36,699 nt of DNA from Alphaproteobacteria bacterium (GTDB lineage: Bacteria > Pseudomonadota > Alphaproteobacteria > Micropepsales > Micropepsaceae), in contig JACADY010000056.1 in NCBI GenBank assembly GCA_013389115.1, positions 1 to 36,699 of the forward strand. Direction: 5' to 3'. This document shows positions 19,360-28,009 of this stretch, piece after piece (positions within the stretch are counted from its first letter, which is position 1; each line of letters starts with the position of its first letter). Below the pieces are notes generated by a model. That model was not told where the DNA came from, did no database searches, and was given only the letters and a program-made list of their open reading frames with translations. The translations under genes and the position numbers were made by a program.

Positions 19360-20643
19360 TCAACGCGCCGGCGGAATCTTGGCCAGCCCACCCATATAGG
19401 GCCTCAAGACCTCAGGGACGATCACCCCGCCATCTTCATCTTGATAGTTTTCGATGACGGCGATCATCGCGCGCCCGACCGCGACACCCGAACCATTGAG
19501 CGTATGGACAAAGCGCGTGCCCTTGCCCTCGGCCGGACGATAGCGTGCTTCCATGCGCCGGGCCTGAAAATCGCCGCAATTGGAGCAGGACGAAATCTCG
19601 CGATAGGCACCCTGCCCCGGCAGCCAGACTTCGATGTCATAGGTCTTCTGCGCGGCAAAACCCATATCGCCCGCGCACAGAACCACGGTACGGAACGGCA
19701 GATCGAGGCGCTTCAGCACCTCTTCGGCGCATGCCGTCATGCGGTCATGCTCCTCGGCCGATTTTTCAGGCGCCGTGATCGAGACGAGCTCAACCTTGGT
19801 GAATTGGTGCATGCGGATCATGCCGCGCGTATCGCGCCCCGCCGCGCCCGCCTCCGCCCGAAAGCAGGGCGTCTGCGCCGTCATGCGCAAGGGCAGCGTA
19901 GCCTCATCGAGGATCTGCTCGCGCACGGAGTTGGTGAGAGAGACCTCCGCAGTCGGAATGAGCCAGAACCCGTTCGTCGTGCCAAACTGATCTTCACGGA
20001 ATTTCGGCAATTGCGCCGTGCCGAACATCGCCTCATCCCGCACCAGCAGCGGCGGGTTCATCTCGGTATAGCCATGCTCGCTTGTATGCAGGTCCAGCAT
20101 GAAGGCGCCCAAGGCCCGCTCCAGCCGCGCCAGATGGCCTTTGAGGAACACGAAGCGCGAGCCGGATATCCGCGCCGCGCTCTCGAAATCCATCAGCCCC
20201 ATGGCCTCGCCGAGGTCATAGTGCTGACGCGGCGTATAGGGAAAATTGCGCGGGGAGCCGTGCCGGCGCACCTCGACATTGTCTTTTTCATCGCGGCCGT
20301 CCGGCACCTCAGGCCCAGGCGTGTTGGGAATGCCTGAGAGCAGCGCAGCAACCTTGGCCTCCAGCCTGCGCTGGTCTTCCTCGCCCTGCTGGATGGTGGA
20401 TTTGAGGTCACCCACCTCCGCCATCAGGCGCTGCGCCTCTGCCTCGTCCTTCTTGGCCTTTGCAGCCCCGATCAGTTTCGCCGCCTCGTTCCGCCGCGCC
20501 TGTGCATCCTGCAGCGATTTCAGCAGCGCCCGCAATTCGGCATCCGCCGCCAGCACGGGCTCGCTCGAGGGCGGAAGGCCCCGCCGTCTGAGGCCAGTAT
20601 CGAAGGCCGCCGGAATGTCGCGAATGGCTTTGATGTCGTGCAT
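19360..20643 (-). CDS. serS: Seryl-tRNA synthetase
   Basis: Class II aminoacyl-tRNA synthetase that charges tRNA-Ser and tRNA-Sec. The 427-residue protein has the N-terminal coiled-coil tRNA-binding arm (about 30-110, Lys/Glu/Arg-rich). The catalytic core carries motif 1 ([21 protein letters not shown]), motif 2 ([30 protein letters not shown]) and motif 3 ([19 protein letters not shown]). [18 protein letters not shown], a serine-site signature, is intact. Start ATG at 20643. The 5' region between serS and the hydrolase gene is largely filled by a palindromic repeat, so the serS promoter must lie within or beyond it. Confidence 0.98.
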   Translation of the reverse strand: MHDIKAIRDIPAAFDTGLRRRGLPPSSEPVLAADAELRALLKSLQDAQARRNEAAKLIGAAKAKKDEAEAQRLMAEVGDLKSTIQQGEEDQRRLEAKVAALLSGIPNTPGPEVPDGRDEKDNVEVRRHGSPRNFPYTPRQHYDLGEAMGLMDFESAARISGSRFVFLKGHLARLERALGAFMLDLHTSEHGYTEMNPPLLVRDEAMFGTAQLPKFREDQFGTTNGFWLIPTAEVSLTNSVREQILDEATLPLRMTAQTPCFRAEAGAAGRDTRGMIRMHQFTKVELVSITAPEKSAEEHDRMTACAEEVLKRLDLPFRTVVLCAGDMGFAAQKTYDIEVWLPGQGAYREISSCSNCGDFQARRMEARYRPAEGKGTRFVHTLNGSGVAVGRAMIAVIENYQDEDGGVIVPEVLRPYMGGLAKIPPAR

Positions 20644-20661
20644 GGAAGGGCTTTCAGGCTT

Positions 20662-20766
20662 TAGAGCAACGTGCGGAAAAGTGGGTACCGGTTTTCCGCT
20701 AAACGTTGCGACAACACAAAGAGATAGAGCGGCGTGACGATTCTGATTGAAGGCACGCCGCTCTAG
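20662..20766. repeat. Double-hairpin palindromic intergenic repeat upstream of serS
   Basis: The first palindrome (20662-20710) pairs GCAACGT with ACGTTGC and GCGGAAAA with TTTTCCGC around GTGGGTACCG. The second pairs TAGAGCGGCGTG (20725-20736) perfectly with CACGCCGCTCTA (20754-20765) around a 17-base loop. I recall near-identical dispersed palindromes from Rhizobiales genomes. A truncated copy of the left end occurs at 36320-36338 (one mismatch in 19 bases). The stems would form in the serS 5' leader if transcription starts upstream of them. Confidence 0.82.
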
Positions 20767-20837
20767 GGGAGCGCGCCTGTATAGGCGCCGAATGCGGGGG
20801 CCGTCCAGTTCCCATGCACCCCCTACCCCCCACTCAT

Positions 20838-21554
20838 CTAACGCCCTGCGATCTTGAGAACGGCCTCTGCCAGGCGTTCGGGTTGCGAGAAATACGCCGA
20901 GTGGCTGGCCGCGATGCTCTCGACGCGATCAACCTTTGTCTCGCCGAGCAGCCGATCCTGCAGCGACAGCGACACGGCCCGATCATCGGTGAGGCGGATA
21001 TAGCCCCGCGGCACGCTGCCATAGCGCTCATCCGTCAGATGCAGCCGCGTCAAGGCGGGGCGCAGCGGCTCCCGCACGAGGAGCGCCTGTGCGAGCGCCA
21101 CATCCGCATCGCTGCAATCGGCATAAAGCGCCGCCTGATAGGCTTCGGGCTTGAGCCAGTCCCAAAGGGCGCGCCGGTTGATCGTGACCTGTCCCGTCAG
21201 CAGCGAGCCTTTGTCTGGAATATAGTCGAGCACACGCTTGCCGGAGGGCAGCATATAGGCCGCAAGATAGATGACGCGCGCGATCCTCTCCGGCGCCCGC
21301 TCCGCAAGGCTGGAGGCCACAATGCCATTGCGGCTGTGAACGACGATGGTGGTTTTTTCCCTCTGCGACAGCGCCGCCTCCGCCTGCCGCACCATGCGAG
21401 AAAGACCAACGAAGAGCGGCGTTGCCGGCGCGCGTCCCCGCCCGGGAAGATCGATCGCCAGGGCCTCATGGCCCGCCGCCCGCATCGCGGGCAGCACCTT
21501 GTGCCAGCACCAGGCGCCATGCCAGCTGCCATGAAGAAACAAAAACCGCGCCAT
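20838..21554 (-). CDS. Alpha/beta-fold hydrolase (plant esterase / hydroxynitrile-lyase-like clan)
   Basis: A 238-residue alpha/beta hydrolase. [20 protein letters not shown] and AIDLPGRG are typical of the group that includes methyl-salicylate-esterase-like and hydroxynitrile-lyase-like enzymes. The likely nucleophile is Ser74 in [11 protein letters not shown]. The elbow is unusual because the glycines at -2 and +2 of GxSxG are Val and Asn. The catalytic His is likely in [15 protein letters not shown] near the C-terminus. No signal peptide. The ATG at 21554 is chosen over a longer frame because AAGGAGG sits at ideal spacing. It lies between serS and tatC, genes I recall as usually adjacent, so it may be an insertion. 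Substrate unknown. Confidence 0.85.
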   Translation of the reverse strand: MARFLFLHGSWHGAWCWHKVLPAMRAAGHEALAIDLPGRGRAPATPLFVGLSRMVRQAEAALSQREKTTIVVHSRNGIVASSLAERAPERIARVIYLAAYMLPSGKRVLDYIPDKGSLLTGQVTINRRALWDWLKPEAYQAALYADCSDADVALAQALLVREPLRPALTRLHLTDERYGSVPRGYIRLTDDRAVSLSLQDRLLGETKVDRVESIAASHSAYFSQPERLAEAVLKIAGR

Positions 21555-21634
21555 CGCGAACCTCCTTGCCGTGTGGAGGCTCGAAGATGGAGAAGCGCGC
21601 ACAAATGCGCAATCCGATACTTGCGATAGGGGAA

Positions 21635-22435
21635 CTACTCCGCCGAGGCCTCCTCGACCTTGCGCCCACGCGCCCGCTCGATCGCGCGGATGATCCAGAT
21701 CGAGCCCTCATAGAGCAGCAGCATGGGCACCGCGAGCCCGACCTGGCTGAGCACATCGGGCGGCGTGATGACGGCCGCGATCGCAAAGACGATCACGATC
21801 GCATAGCGCCGATACTCGACGAGATAATCTGACGAGATGAGCCCGACATGCCCCATCAGCGTCAGGATGATGGGGAGCTGGAACGACAGGCCGAACGCGA
21901 AGATGAGCGCCATGATGAGATCGAGATATTCACCCACCTTCGCCTCGAGCTGGATCGGCAGCCCCCCGGCGCTTCCCGGCGTCTCGAAGCTGAGGAAGAA
22001 CTGGATCGCCATCGGCATGACGAAGAAATAGACGAACATCGCGCCCGTCGCGAACATGACGGGCGTGGCGACGAGATAGGGAAAAAAGGCGCTGCGCTCG
22101 TTGCGGTAGAGCCCCGGCGCGACGAACTTCCACACCTGGATGGCCGCGATCGGGAAGGTGAGACACAGCGCGCCGAAAAACGCGACCCGCACATAGGTGA
22201 GGAAGCCCTCATAGAGCGCGGTGAAGATCATCCGCCGCCCTTCCTGGCCGGCGAACGCGGCATCGAGCGGATGGACGAGCATCCCATAGATCGGCTCGGC
22301 GAACACATAACAGCCAACGAACGCGACGGCGAACGCGACGAGCGTCCATAAGAGCCGTGTGCGCAGCTCCATCAGGTGGTCCATGAGAGGCGCCTTCGTC
22401 GCCTCGATCTCCTCTTCGTCCATATGCGCGTTCAC
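21635..22435 (-). CDS. tatC: Twin-arginine translocase subunit TatC
   Basis: Multi-span core of the Tat export system that receives the twin-arginine signal of folded proteins. The 266-residue protein has the conserved N-terminus PLMDHLMELRTRLLWT, then six membrane segments. LTFPIAAIQVWKFVAPGLYRNERSAFFPYL is the signature first periplasmic/cytoplasmic loop, and FGLSFQLPIILTLMGHVGLI and VIVFAIAAVITPPDVLSQ follow. The start is a GTG at 22435 that overlaps the tatB stop as GTGA, so translation is probably coupled. Confidence 0.98.
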   Translation of the reverse strand: MNAHMDEEEIEATKAPLMDHLMELRTRLLWTLVAFAVAFVGCYVFAEPIYGMLVHPLDAAFAGQEGRRMIFTALYEGFLTYVRVAFFGALCLTFPIAAIQVWKFVAPGLYRNERSAFFPYLVATPVMFATGAMFVYFFVMPMAIQFFLSFETPGSAGGLPIQLEAKVGEYLDLIMALIFAFGLSFQLPIILTLMGHVGLISSDYLVEYRRYAIVIVFAIAAVITPPDVLSQVGLAVPMLLLYEGSIWIIRAIERARGRKVEEASAE

Positions 22436-22797
22436 GAGGGCATGTCCGGCGATGAGGGAGATGCGGCGCCGGGTGCCGGTGCGGGCACGGCGGCTGGCGG
22501 GGCAATTTCCGTGGCGGCTTTCCCAAGGCCGTCGCCCGCAGGTGGCGGCGAGCGTCGGTCGATCGAGGGCGCCAAGGTCTTGCCGGTGCGCAGCGCATGG
22601 ACCTCGCGGCGCAGCTCGTCGAGCTCGCTTTCGCGCATCAGATCATCGACATGGTGCTGCAGATCGCCCGCCATCCGGCGCAGCGCGCGGACCCATTGCG
22701 CCGCCCCGCGCATCATCTTGGGCAGGTCGCGCGGACCCACGACGACGAGGGCGACGACGCCGATGACCAAGAGTTCACTCCAGCCGATATCGAACAT
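22432..22797 (-). CDS. tatB: Twin-arginine translocase subunit TatB
   Basis: Single-span subunit that with TatC forms the Tat substrate receptor. The 121-residue product starts MFDIGWSELLVIGVVALVVVGPRDLPKMMR, which has the Glu in the helix and the GPRDLP hinge typical of TatB. An amphipathic helix and a long Pro/Ala-rich C-terminal tail (APPAAVPAPAPGAAS) follow. It overlaps tatC by four bases and starts 33 bases after tatA. Confidence 0.96.
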   Translation of the reverse strand: MFDIGWSELLVIGVVALVVVGPRDLPKMMRGAAQWVRALRRMAGDLQHHVDDLMRESELDELRREVHALRTGKTLAPSIDRRSPPPAGDGLGKAATEIAPPAAVPAPAPGAASPSSPDMPS

Positions 22798-22830
22798 GTG
22801 GCGGCCTGACCTGCCTTGCGCGGTGCGCGA

Positions 22831-23052
22831 TCAGCTATGCTGCTGCTCGCCGGTCTTTTGCGGCGCAGGCTCTGCCGTTCCATCGGCGATGGGCTTGGGC
22901 TTTGCTGGGGCATCATCCTCCGAAAGCCCCTTCCTGAAGCTCTTTATGCCCTTAGCGACATCGCCCATGAGCTCCGAGATCTTGCCGCGTCCGAAAAGGA
23001 GCACGACGAGGACCGCGACGACGAGAATATGCCAGATGCTCAAACCACCCAT
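22831..23052 (-). CDS. tatA: Twin-arginine translocase subunit TatA
   Basis: Pore-forming subunit of the Tat system. The 73-residue product reads [43 protein letters not shown]: a short N-terminal helix, the FGRGKI hinge and an amphipathic helix. The C-terminal tail is short and acidic/Pro-rich. GGGAG lies upstream of the ATG. It is the first tat gene, with 236 bases separating it from the ABC ATPase gene, so it probably has its own promoter. Confidence 0.96.
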   Translation of the reverse strand: MGGLSIWHILVVAVLVVLLFGRGKISELMGDVAKGIKSFRKGLSEDDAPAKPKPIADGTAEPAPQKTGEQQHS

Positions 23053-23191
23053 AGTAAGGCTCCCTCAACGAGGCCCGACCGGAAAAGCCCGAGGGCTGAG
23101 CCGGACTGGCGCCAAATCACCAGACACGCGGGCCCGCCTTCCCGGCGCACAACCCGTGTCATCCTCTAAGATAGGTATTCCAAGGGCTTGT

Positions 23192-23219
23192 AGCATAACT
23201 ATTCTGAGCGAAGACGTAA
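23192..23219 (-). promoter_or_regulatory. Weak candidate promoter for tatABC
   Basis: On the minus strand TTACGT (23219-23214) is followed after 16 bases by TATGCT (23197-23192), about 140 bases upstream of tatA. The 236-base gap holds no gene and is the obvious place for a tat promoter. The match is visual and weak. Confidence 0.3.
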
Positions 23220-23288
23220 TTACACCTCTGGGGCCTGTCGGCCGCCTGCTCTTGCCAGAAACCCAAGCGATACCAAAGGCTTGAGAGC

Positions 23289-24374
23289 TCAGGCAGGCAC
23301 CCTCTCAGGCTGATGCGAGCAGGGAAAAACAAACGCGTGGGATAGGTCGGCATTCACCCCCACCCTGGAGCCTGGCGCGGGCAGGTGCCGTCCATGCACC
23401 CGGGCCTTGAGGATCAGCGGCTCGCCCGCCTCGGTGACATCGGGCCGGTCGACCTCAACCTCGATGAGACAGTCATCGCCGAGCAGGCGCGAATCGCGCA
23501 CCACCCCGGCGATCCCATCCCCAAGGTCCGCCAGGTGAAGGAATTGCGGCCGCAGCATGATTTCGATCCGCGTGCCCTTGGGCCATTGAACGGGCTCAAC
23601 GCGCCCGAACAAGGTGTCGCTCGACCCCTGCCCCGCCACGGCATGAACGGTGTTGAGCTCCGAGAAGAACCGTGCCACGTGCGGATCGCGCGGCCGGTCG
23701 TATATATCTTCCGGGCTCCCCACCTGAACGATGCGCCCCTCACGCATGACTGCGATCCGGTCGGCGATCTGCAAGGCCTCTTCGGGATCATGCGTGACGA
23801 TGAGGATGGCGGTGCCCCGCGCCTTCAGTGCCCGCACGGTCTCTGCCCGAACCGTCTCGCGCAGGCGTTCATCAAGGCCCGAGAAGGGCTCATCCATCAG
23901 CATGACCGAAGGGCTGGGCGCCAGCGCCCGGGCCAACGCCACACGCTGTTGTTCTCCACCCGAAAGCTCATGTGGATAGGATTTGGAAAAGCGGGAAAGA
24001 GAAACCTTTTCAAGCTCTTCAAGGGCAATTTTCATTCTAAGGTGCCGGTCGAACCCGTTGAGGCCGAAGGCCACGTTTTCCCCAACCGTCAAATGAGGGA
24101 AAAGCGCGAAGTCCTGGAACATCAAGCCAACTTTGCGCTTTTCGGGCGGCACATAGCGGCACCCGTCATCGACCGCCGCACCGTTGACCGTGATGAGGCC
24201 CGCATCGGCGCGTTCGAGCCCCGCCGCCAGGCGCAGCGTGGTCGACTTTCCGCATCCCGATGGTCCAAGCAGGCAAAAAACCTCGCCGGGCGCGATCTCG
24301 AAGGACACCGAAATGACCGCCGGAAAGCCGTTGAAGGACTTCGACACTGATTGAAGGGAAAGCCGCGCCGCCAC
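23289..24374 (-). CDS. ABC transporter ATP-binding protein, FbpC/PotA-type with TOBE-like tail
   Basis: A 361-residue ATPase of an importer for iron(III), polyamine, spermidine or similar. Walker A is LLGPSGCGKSTT (about 36-46), Q-loop Gln87, signature SGGEQQR (138-144) and Walker B VMLMDEPFSGLDE. The H-loop is IVTHDPEEAL. After about residue 240 comes a TOBE-like regulatory domain (RIEIMLRPQFLHL...GVVRDSRLLGDDCLIEVEV). The best family fit is the iron(III) FbpC group. No permease or substrate-binding gene is adjacent, so its partners lie outside the window or are missing. It sits between scpB and tatA, which I recall as adjacent in related genomes. Confidence 0.88.
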   Translation of the reverse strand: MAARLSLQSVSKSFNGFPAVISVSFEIAPGEVFCLLGPSGCGKSTTLRLAAGLERADAGLITVNGAAVDDGCRYVPPEKRKVGLMFQDFALFPHLTVGENVAFGLNGFDRHLRMKIALEELEKVSLSRFSKSYPHELSGGEQQRVALARALAPSPSVMLMDEPFSGLDERLRETVRAETVRALKARGTAILIVTHDPEEALQIADRIAVMREGRIVQVGSPEDIYDRPRDPHVARFFSELNTVHAVAGQGSSDTLFGRVEPVQWPKGTRIEIMLRPQFLHLADLGDGIAGVVRDSRLLGDDCLIEVEVDRPDVTEAGEPLILKARVHGRHLPAPGSRVGVNADLSHAFVFPCSHQPERVPA

Positions 24375-24446
24375 CTGATGCCTCGTTGCAACTCGCTCGC
24401 AACACGAGAGGTAGACCGCGCCCGCCCGGACCGCAAGGGGGCGAGA

Positions 24447-25193
24447 CTATTCGCCCTCGCCATCCGAAAGCCCGGGATCATCGGGCGCCAGCGGCTCCTC
24501 ATCGGCACCGAGCCCCGCAAGCGGCAGCGGAACCTTGAAATCGGGCGGCAATTGCGCATCGAGAAGCCCAGCCGCCTTCAGATCGTCGAGTCCCGGCAGA
24601 TCGGTCACCTGCGCAAGTCCGAAATGCGACAGGAAGCCTTCCGTGGTGCCATAGGTGAGGGGGCGGCCCGGCGTCTTGCGCCGCCCGCGCGGCTTGACCC
24701 AGCCAATTTCGAGCAGGAGGTCGAGCGAGCCCTTGGAAATCGACACCCCGCGCACTTCCTCGATTTCGGCCCGGGTTACGGGCTGATGATAGGCGATGAT
24801 GGCCAGCGTCTCCATCGCGGCCCGCGACAGGCGCTTGGTCTCAATGGCGTCCTTGCGCAACAAGAAGGCGAGGTCCGACGCTGTACGGAAGGTCCATTTC
24901 CCTGCGATTTGAACGAGATTGACGCCCCGGCGCTCATACATGGCCTGCAATTGCTGCAGCAAGCCAGGCACATCGGCACCCTGCGGCAGACGCTCGGCAA
25001 GGACGGCTTCGCTGACAGGCTCCGCGGCCGCGAAAAGGACAGCCTCCAGAAGGCGCAGATGCTGGTTCGTCTCAGGGTGCATGGTGACATTCGAGCGCGT
25101 TTCGCCCTCGATCTGGTCCACCGCCACCTCCTCGACGACATCGGCATCGCCGGCAAGCGAAGCGCGTTTCAATTGGCCGCGGCGATCACTCAT
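24447..25193 (-). CDS. scpB: Segregation and condensation protein B
   Basis: Winged-helix subunit that with ScpA and SMC condenses and helps segregate chromosomes. The 248-residue protein has the core LRLLEAVLFAAAEPVSEAVLAERLP, RAAMETLAIIAYHQPVTRAEIEEVRGV and GRPLTYGTTEGFLSHFGL, all ScpB signatures. An acidic tail ends GLSDGEGE. The ATG at 25193 overlaps the scpA stop codon by four bases (ATGA). The N-terminus has a short extension (MSDRRGQLKRASLAGDADV) not seen in all ScpB proteins. Confidence 0.95.
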   Translation of the reverse strand: MSDRRGQLKRASLAGDADVVEEVAVDQIEGETRSNVTMHPETNQHLRLLEAVLFAAAEPVSEAVLAERLPQGADVPGLLQQLQAMYERRGVNLVQIAGKWTFRTASDLAFLLRKDAIETKRLSRAAMETLAIIAYHQPVTRAEIEEVRGVSISKGSLDLLLEIGWVKPRGRRKTPGRPLTYGTTEGFLSHFGLAQVTDLPGLDDLKAAGLLDAQLPPDFKVPLPLAGLGADEEPLAPDDPGLSDGEGE

Positions 25194-25990
25194 GTCTCAC
25201 TCCCTAAACGCTCAGCTTCCGCCCTGCGGCGCACATAGAGCGGCCCCAAGGGCTCCGCTTGCTGCAACTCGATCTTCCCGTCCTTGGCCATTTCAAGCAT
25301 CGCAAGGAAAGTGCTCGCAAGGCCCGAGCGACGGTGAGACCCCAGCGCAAATTCCTCCGGGATCAATTGATCGAGGGAGGACCAGTCGACGATGATTCCC
25401 AGCATGCGCTCAAGTCGCTTGCGCGCATCCTCGATCGCAAGCACGGGCACCCGCACCACTTTGAGGCGAACGGGTATCGCCTTCACACGCTGCGCGGTAT
25501 AGGCCTTGAGCAGATCGTAGATGTTATCGCTGTAGTTCGCGGTCTTGACGATCTCGACGGGCTCGGGCGCACCACGTGCGAACACGTCCCGCCCCAGCCT
25601 GTCGCGCGCAAACAGACGCGTCGCCGCCTCGCGCATGGCCTCCAGGCGCTGCAGCCGGAAGGCGAGCCGCTGAGCCAGCTCTTCCCCGCTCGGCCCCGGT
25701 GCGGCCTCCGGCTCGGGCAGCAGCAGCTTCGACTTGAGATAGGCAAGCCACGACGCCATCACGAGATAATCGGCCGCAAGGTCAAGTTCGAGCTGCCGCG
25801 CCGAGGTGATGAAGGTGAGATATTGGTCGGCAAGGGCGAGGATCGAAATGCGCCGCAAATCGACCTTCTGCACCCGGGCAAGATTGAGCAGGAGGTCGAG
25901 CGGCCCCTCGAAACCATCGATGTCGAGAATGAGCGCGGCCTCAGCCTCTGGCGGCGGCGATTGCGCGAGTTCATGCAGGAATTCGCTCAT
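25190..25990 (-). CDS. scpA: Segregation and condensation protein A
   Basis: Kleisin that bridges the SMC heads. The 266-residue protein has the N-terminal SMC-neck-binding motif LDIDGFEGPLDLLLNLARVQKVDLRRISILALADQYL and the conserved LAADYLVMASWLAYLKSKLLLP. The C-terminal winged helix includes STFLAMLEMAKDGKIELQQ. The ATG at 25990 shares one base with the nagZ stop (TGATG). A longer reading back to 26188 lies inside nagZ, is Arg/Gly-rich shadow sequence and is rejected. Translation of nagZ, scpA and scpB is likely coupled. Confidence 0.95.
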   Translation of the reverse strand: MSEFLHELAQSPPPEAEAALILDIDGFEGPLDLLLNLARVQKVDLRRISILALADQYLTFITSARQLELDLAADYLVMASWLAYLKSKLLLPEPEAAPGPSGEELAQRLAFRLQRLEAMREAATRLFARDRLGRDVFARGAPEPVEIVKTANYSDNIYDLLKAYTAQRVKAIPVRLKVVRVPVLAIEDARKRLERMLGIIVDWSSLDQLIPEEFALGSHRRSGLASTFLAMLEMAKDGKIELQQAEPLGPLYVRRRAEAERLGSET

Positions 25991-27015
25991 CAGGCCACCG
26001 CGCCGTCGGGCAAGAGTTCTGTGAGGCGCTGCAGGGCCGCGCCGCGATCGAACGCAAGGGGACGGACGGGGATCGCCGCCTCGGCGGCCTCTGCACGCCG
26101 CAAGGAATCCCCGAGCAGCGGACGGGCCTCCACCGCGATTTCCGCCATCTCCGCCATGTTGCCATTGCAGTGGAGCACGACGTCGCAACCGGCGGCGTAA
26201 GAGCTTTGAGTGCGCGCGGCGAAACTGCCCTGAAGCGCCCGCATCGAAAGGTCATCGGTCATGAGAAGCCCCCCAAAGCCAATTTCGCCGCGAATGACAT
26301 CGCCAATGATGCGCGCGGATAGTGTGGCCGGTTTGGCGGGGTCGATGCCTGCATAGACGACATGCGCTGTCATCGCCATTGGCGCATCGGCGAGCGCGCG
26401 GAACGGCAGGAAGTCGCTGACGCGCAAATCCGCAAGCGACGCATCAACGATCGGCAGATCGAGATGGCTGTCCGACATCGCGCGGCCATGTCCGGGAATA
26501 TGCTTGATGATGGGGGCCACGCCGCCCGCTTGCAGCCCCTCGCAAACCGCCCGCCCGAGCGCCGCGATGCCGGCCGGATCGCGGCCATAGGCCCGGTCGC
26601 CGATTACGTCATGGGCACCGGGAAACGGTACATCGATGCACGGCGCGCAATCGACCGTCACCCCGACGGCGCGCAGATCATCGGCAATGATTTGGCTGTT
26701 GAGCCGCGCGGCCTCGATCGCGTCGGAAGCACTTCGCGTATGCAAGCCGGCAAAGCGCGCGGCGGCGGGTGGATGCCGCCAGAACGGTGCCCTGAACCTG
26801 GCGACGCGGCCGCCTTCCTGATCGACCAGGATCGGGAGCGATTCCCGCCCATCGAGGGATCGCAATTCATCTGTGAGAGAGAGCACTTGCGCCGGATTAT
26901 CAATGTTCCGCGCAAAGAGAATATAGCCCCACGGCCGCACCTGTTTGAAGAACTGGCGCTCGGCCGCGGACAGGGAAGTCGTGCCAAATCCAAGGATCAA
27001 GGCCGAATGGGTCAC
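25990..27015 (-). CDS. nagZ: Beta-N-acetylhexosaminidase (GH3)
   Basis: Cytoplasmic glycosidase of peptidoglycan recycling that removes GlcNAc from GlcNAc-anhydroMurNAc muropeptides. The 341-residue GH3 protein has the substrate loop KHIPGHGRAMSDSHLDLP (catalytic His and the bound Asp) and the nucleophile Asp in GGLLMTDDLSMRAL. GYILFARNIDNPAQ and PILVDQEGGRVARF at the N-terminus are standard. No signal peptide, as expected. It follows the SPOR gene by 30 bases. Because NagZ products induce AmpC where ampR exists, it can affect beta-lactam responses, but no ampC is visible here. Confidence 0.96.
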   Translation of the reverse strand: MTHSALILGFGTTSLSAAERQFFKQVRPWGYILFARNIDNPAQVLSLTDELRSLDGRESLPILVDQEGGRVARFRAPFWRHPPAAARFAGLHTRSASDAIEAARLNSQIIADDLRAVGVTVDCAPCIDVPFPGAHDVIGDRAYGRDPAGIAALGRAVCEGLQAGGVAPIIKHIPGHGRAMSDSHLDLPIVDASLADLRVSDFLPFRALADAPMAMTAHVVYAGIDPAKPATLSARIIGDVIRGEIGFGGLLMTDDLSMRALQGSFAARTQSSYAAGCDVVLHCNGNMAEMAEIAVEARPLLGDSLRRAEAAEAAIPVRPLAFDRGAALQRLTELLPDGAVA

Positions 27016-27045
27016 GCGTGCGATCCGTCCATCGCCAAGTCCGTA

Positions 27046-27897
27046 TTAGTTCTTGGCGACAAGGCAGTCTTGCCCGTTCGCCTTGAGCTTCTTGCACACC
27101 GCCGCCGCCTCATCCTTCGTGGCAAAGGCGCCAACGCGCAGGCGGTACCAAATCCCTTTATTGGCCAGGTCGACACGTTGAATGCTGGGGCTAAGCCCGC
27201 GCAGAGTCTCCACATTCTTGCCCTTGATGCGTTCGAAGGCGTCGGCCGCCAGGGCATCGCTTTCAAAAGCCCCGACCTGGACCACGAACGCGCCCGTGGG
27301 TGCCTGAGCGGGCGAGAGCACCGTGACGGGCGCGGCCTCGGCCGCAACCTGTGTCTCCCCCGACCCCGCCGTCGCGGGCGGTTTGGGCGAGACGGGCGCA
27401 GGAGCGGCCGGCTCCGCGGCCGTTCCCGTGGCCGGCGTTCCAGGACCTGCCGGCGTTGTCAGGGGAGGCCGCTCCGGCTGGGTGGCCCCAGGAGGCGGCG
27501 CGGCAGCGGCCGTCGTGGTCTCGGGAAGCGGCTTCGGCGATTCCGCGGGAGGCAGCAATTGCTCACCCGGCGCCGCCGTTTCGCCCGTGACACGATCGTA
27601 GATGACCTTGTCCTGATAGGGGATCTCTGTACCGCCAGGGCTTTCCGGCGGAACCTTCACGGGTCCGTCTTCGGCCGCCAGCACCGGCGGCTCTCCGCCG
27701 CGTGGGCTCTGCCGGCTGCCTTGATCATAGGCGAGCCAGACCACCGCCGCGAAACCGAGCAACACGAGAATGCCAAGGATGAGGATGACGGGATTGCGCC
27801 CCTGCCCCTCCTCCTCTTCTTCCTCGGTTGCATCGAAGGTCTCAAGCTCGTCTTCGTCAAAGGCCGGATCGTAGACCCCGCGCTCGAGCTTTGCCAT
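27046..27897 (-). CDS. SPOR-domain inner-membrane protein
   Basis: A 283-residue protein with a highly acidic cytoplasmic N-terminus (a run of Glu before the helix), one transmembrane helix (PVILILGILVLLGFAAVVWL) and a long Pro/Ala-rich periplasmic linker. The C-terminal SPOR domain (about 205-283) reads FVVQVGAFESDALAADAFERI...LRVGAFATKDEAAAVCKKL. SPOR domains bind denuded glycan strands at the division septum, so a role in cell division or septal wall remodelling is likely. The ATG at 27897 has GGAGG six bases upstream and is preferred to the ATG four codons earlier. It lies 30 bases before nagZ and 112 bases after dgt, where argS is often found. Confidence 0.9.
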   Translation of the reverse strand: MAKLERGVYDPAFDEDELETFDATEEEEEEGQGRNPVILILGILVLLGFAAVVWLAYDQGSRQSPRGGEPPVLAAEDGPVKVPPESPGGTEIPYQDKVIYDRVTGETAAPGEQLLPPAESPKPLPETTTAAAAPPPGATQPERPPLTTPAGPGTPATGTAAEPAAPAPVSPKPPATAGSGETQVAAEAAPVTVLSPAQAPTGAFVVQVGAFESDALAADAFERIKGKNVETLRGLSPSIQRVDLANKGIWYRLRVGAFATKDEAAAVCKKLKANGQDCLVAKN

Positions 27898-28009
27898 GAA
27901 GGCCTCCATTCGCTGATCGGTAATCGAATCACCACCCGCTTTTTTAGTCTAGCTGTGCGCGGCCGGGAACGGCACCAAAAGGGCTTCATCCCAAAGCGCC
28001 GTCAAGCGC

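Noticed and set aside
23159-23353. A 64-residue minus-strand frame between the ABC ATPase gene and tatA
   Set aside because: It overlaps the end of the ATPase gene, has no ribosome site and no resemblance to a known protein.
27898-28009. Remnant of argS between dgt and the SPOR gene
   Set aside because: Only 112 bases are present and no synthetase motif is visible in any frame, so absence can be stated but not a pseudogene.
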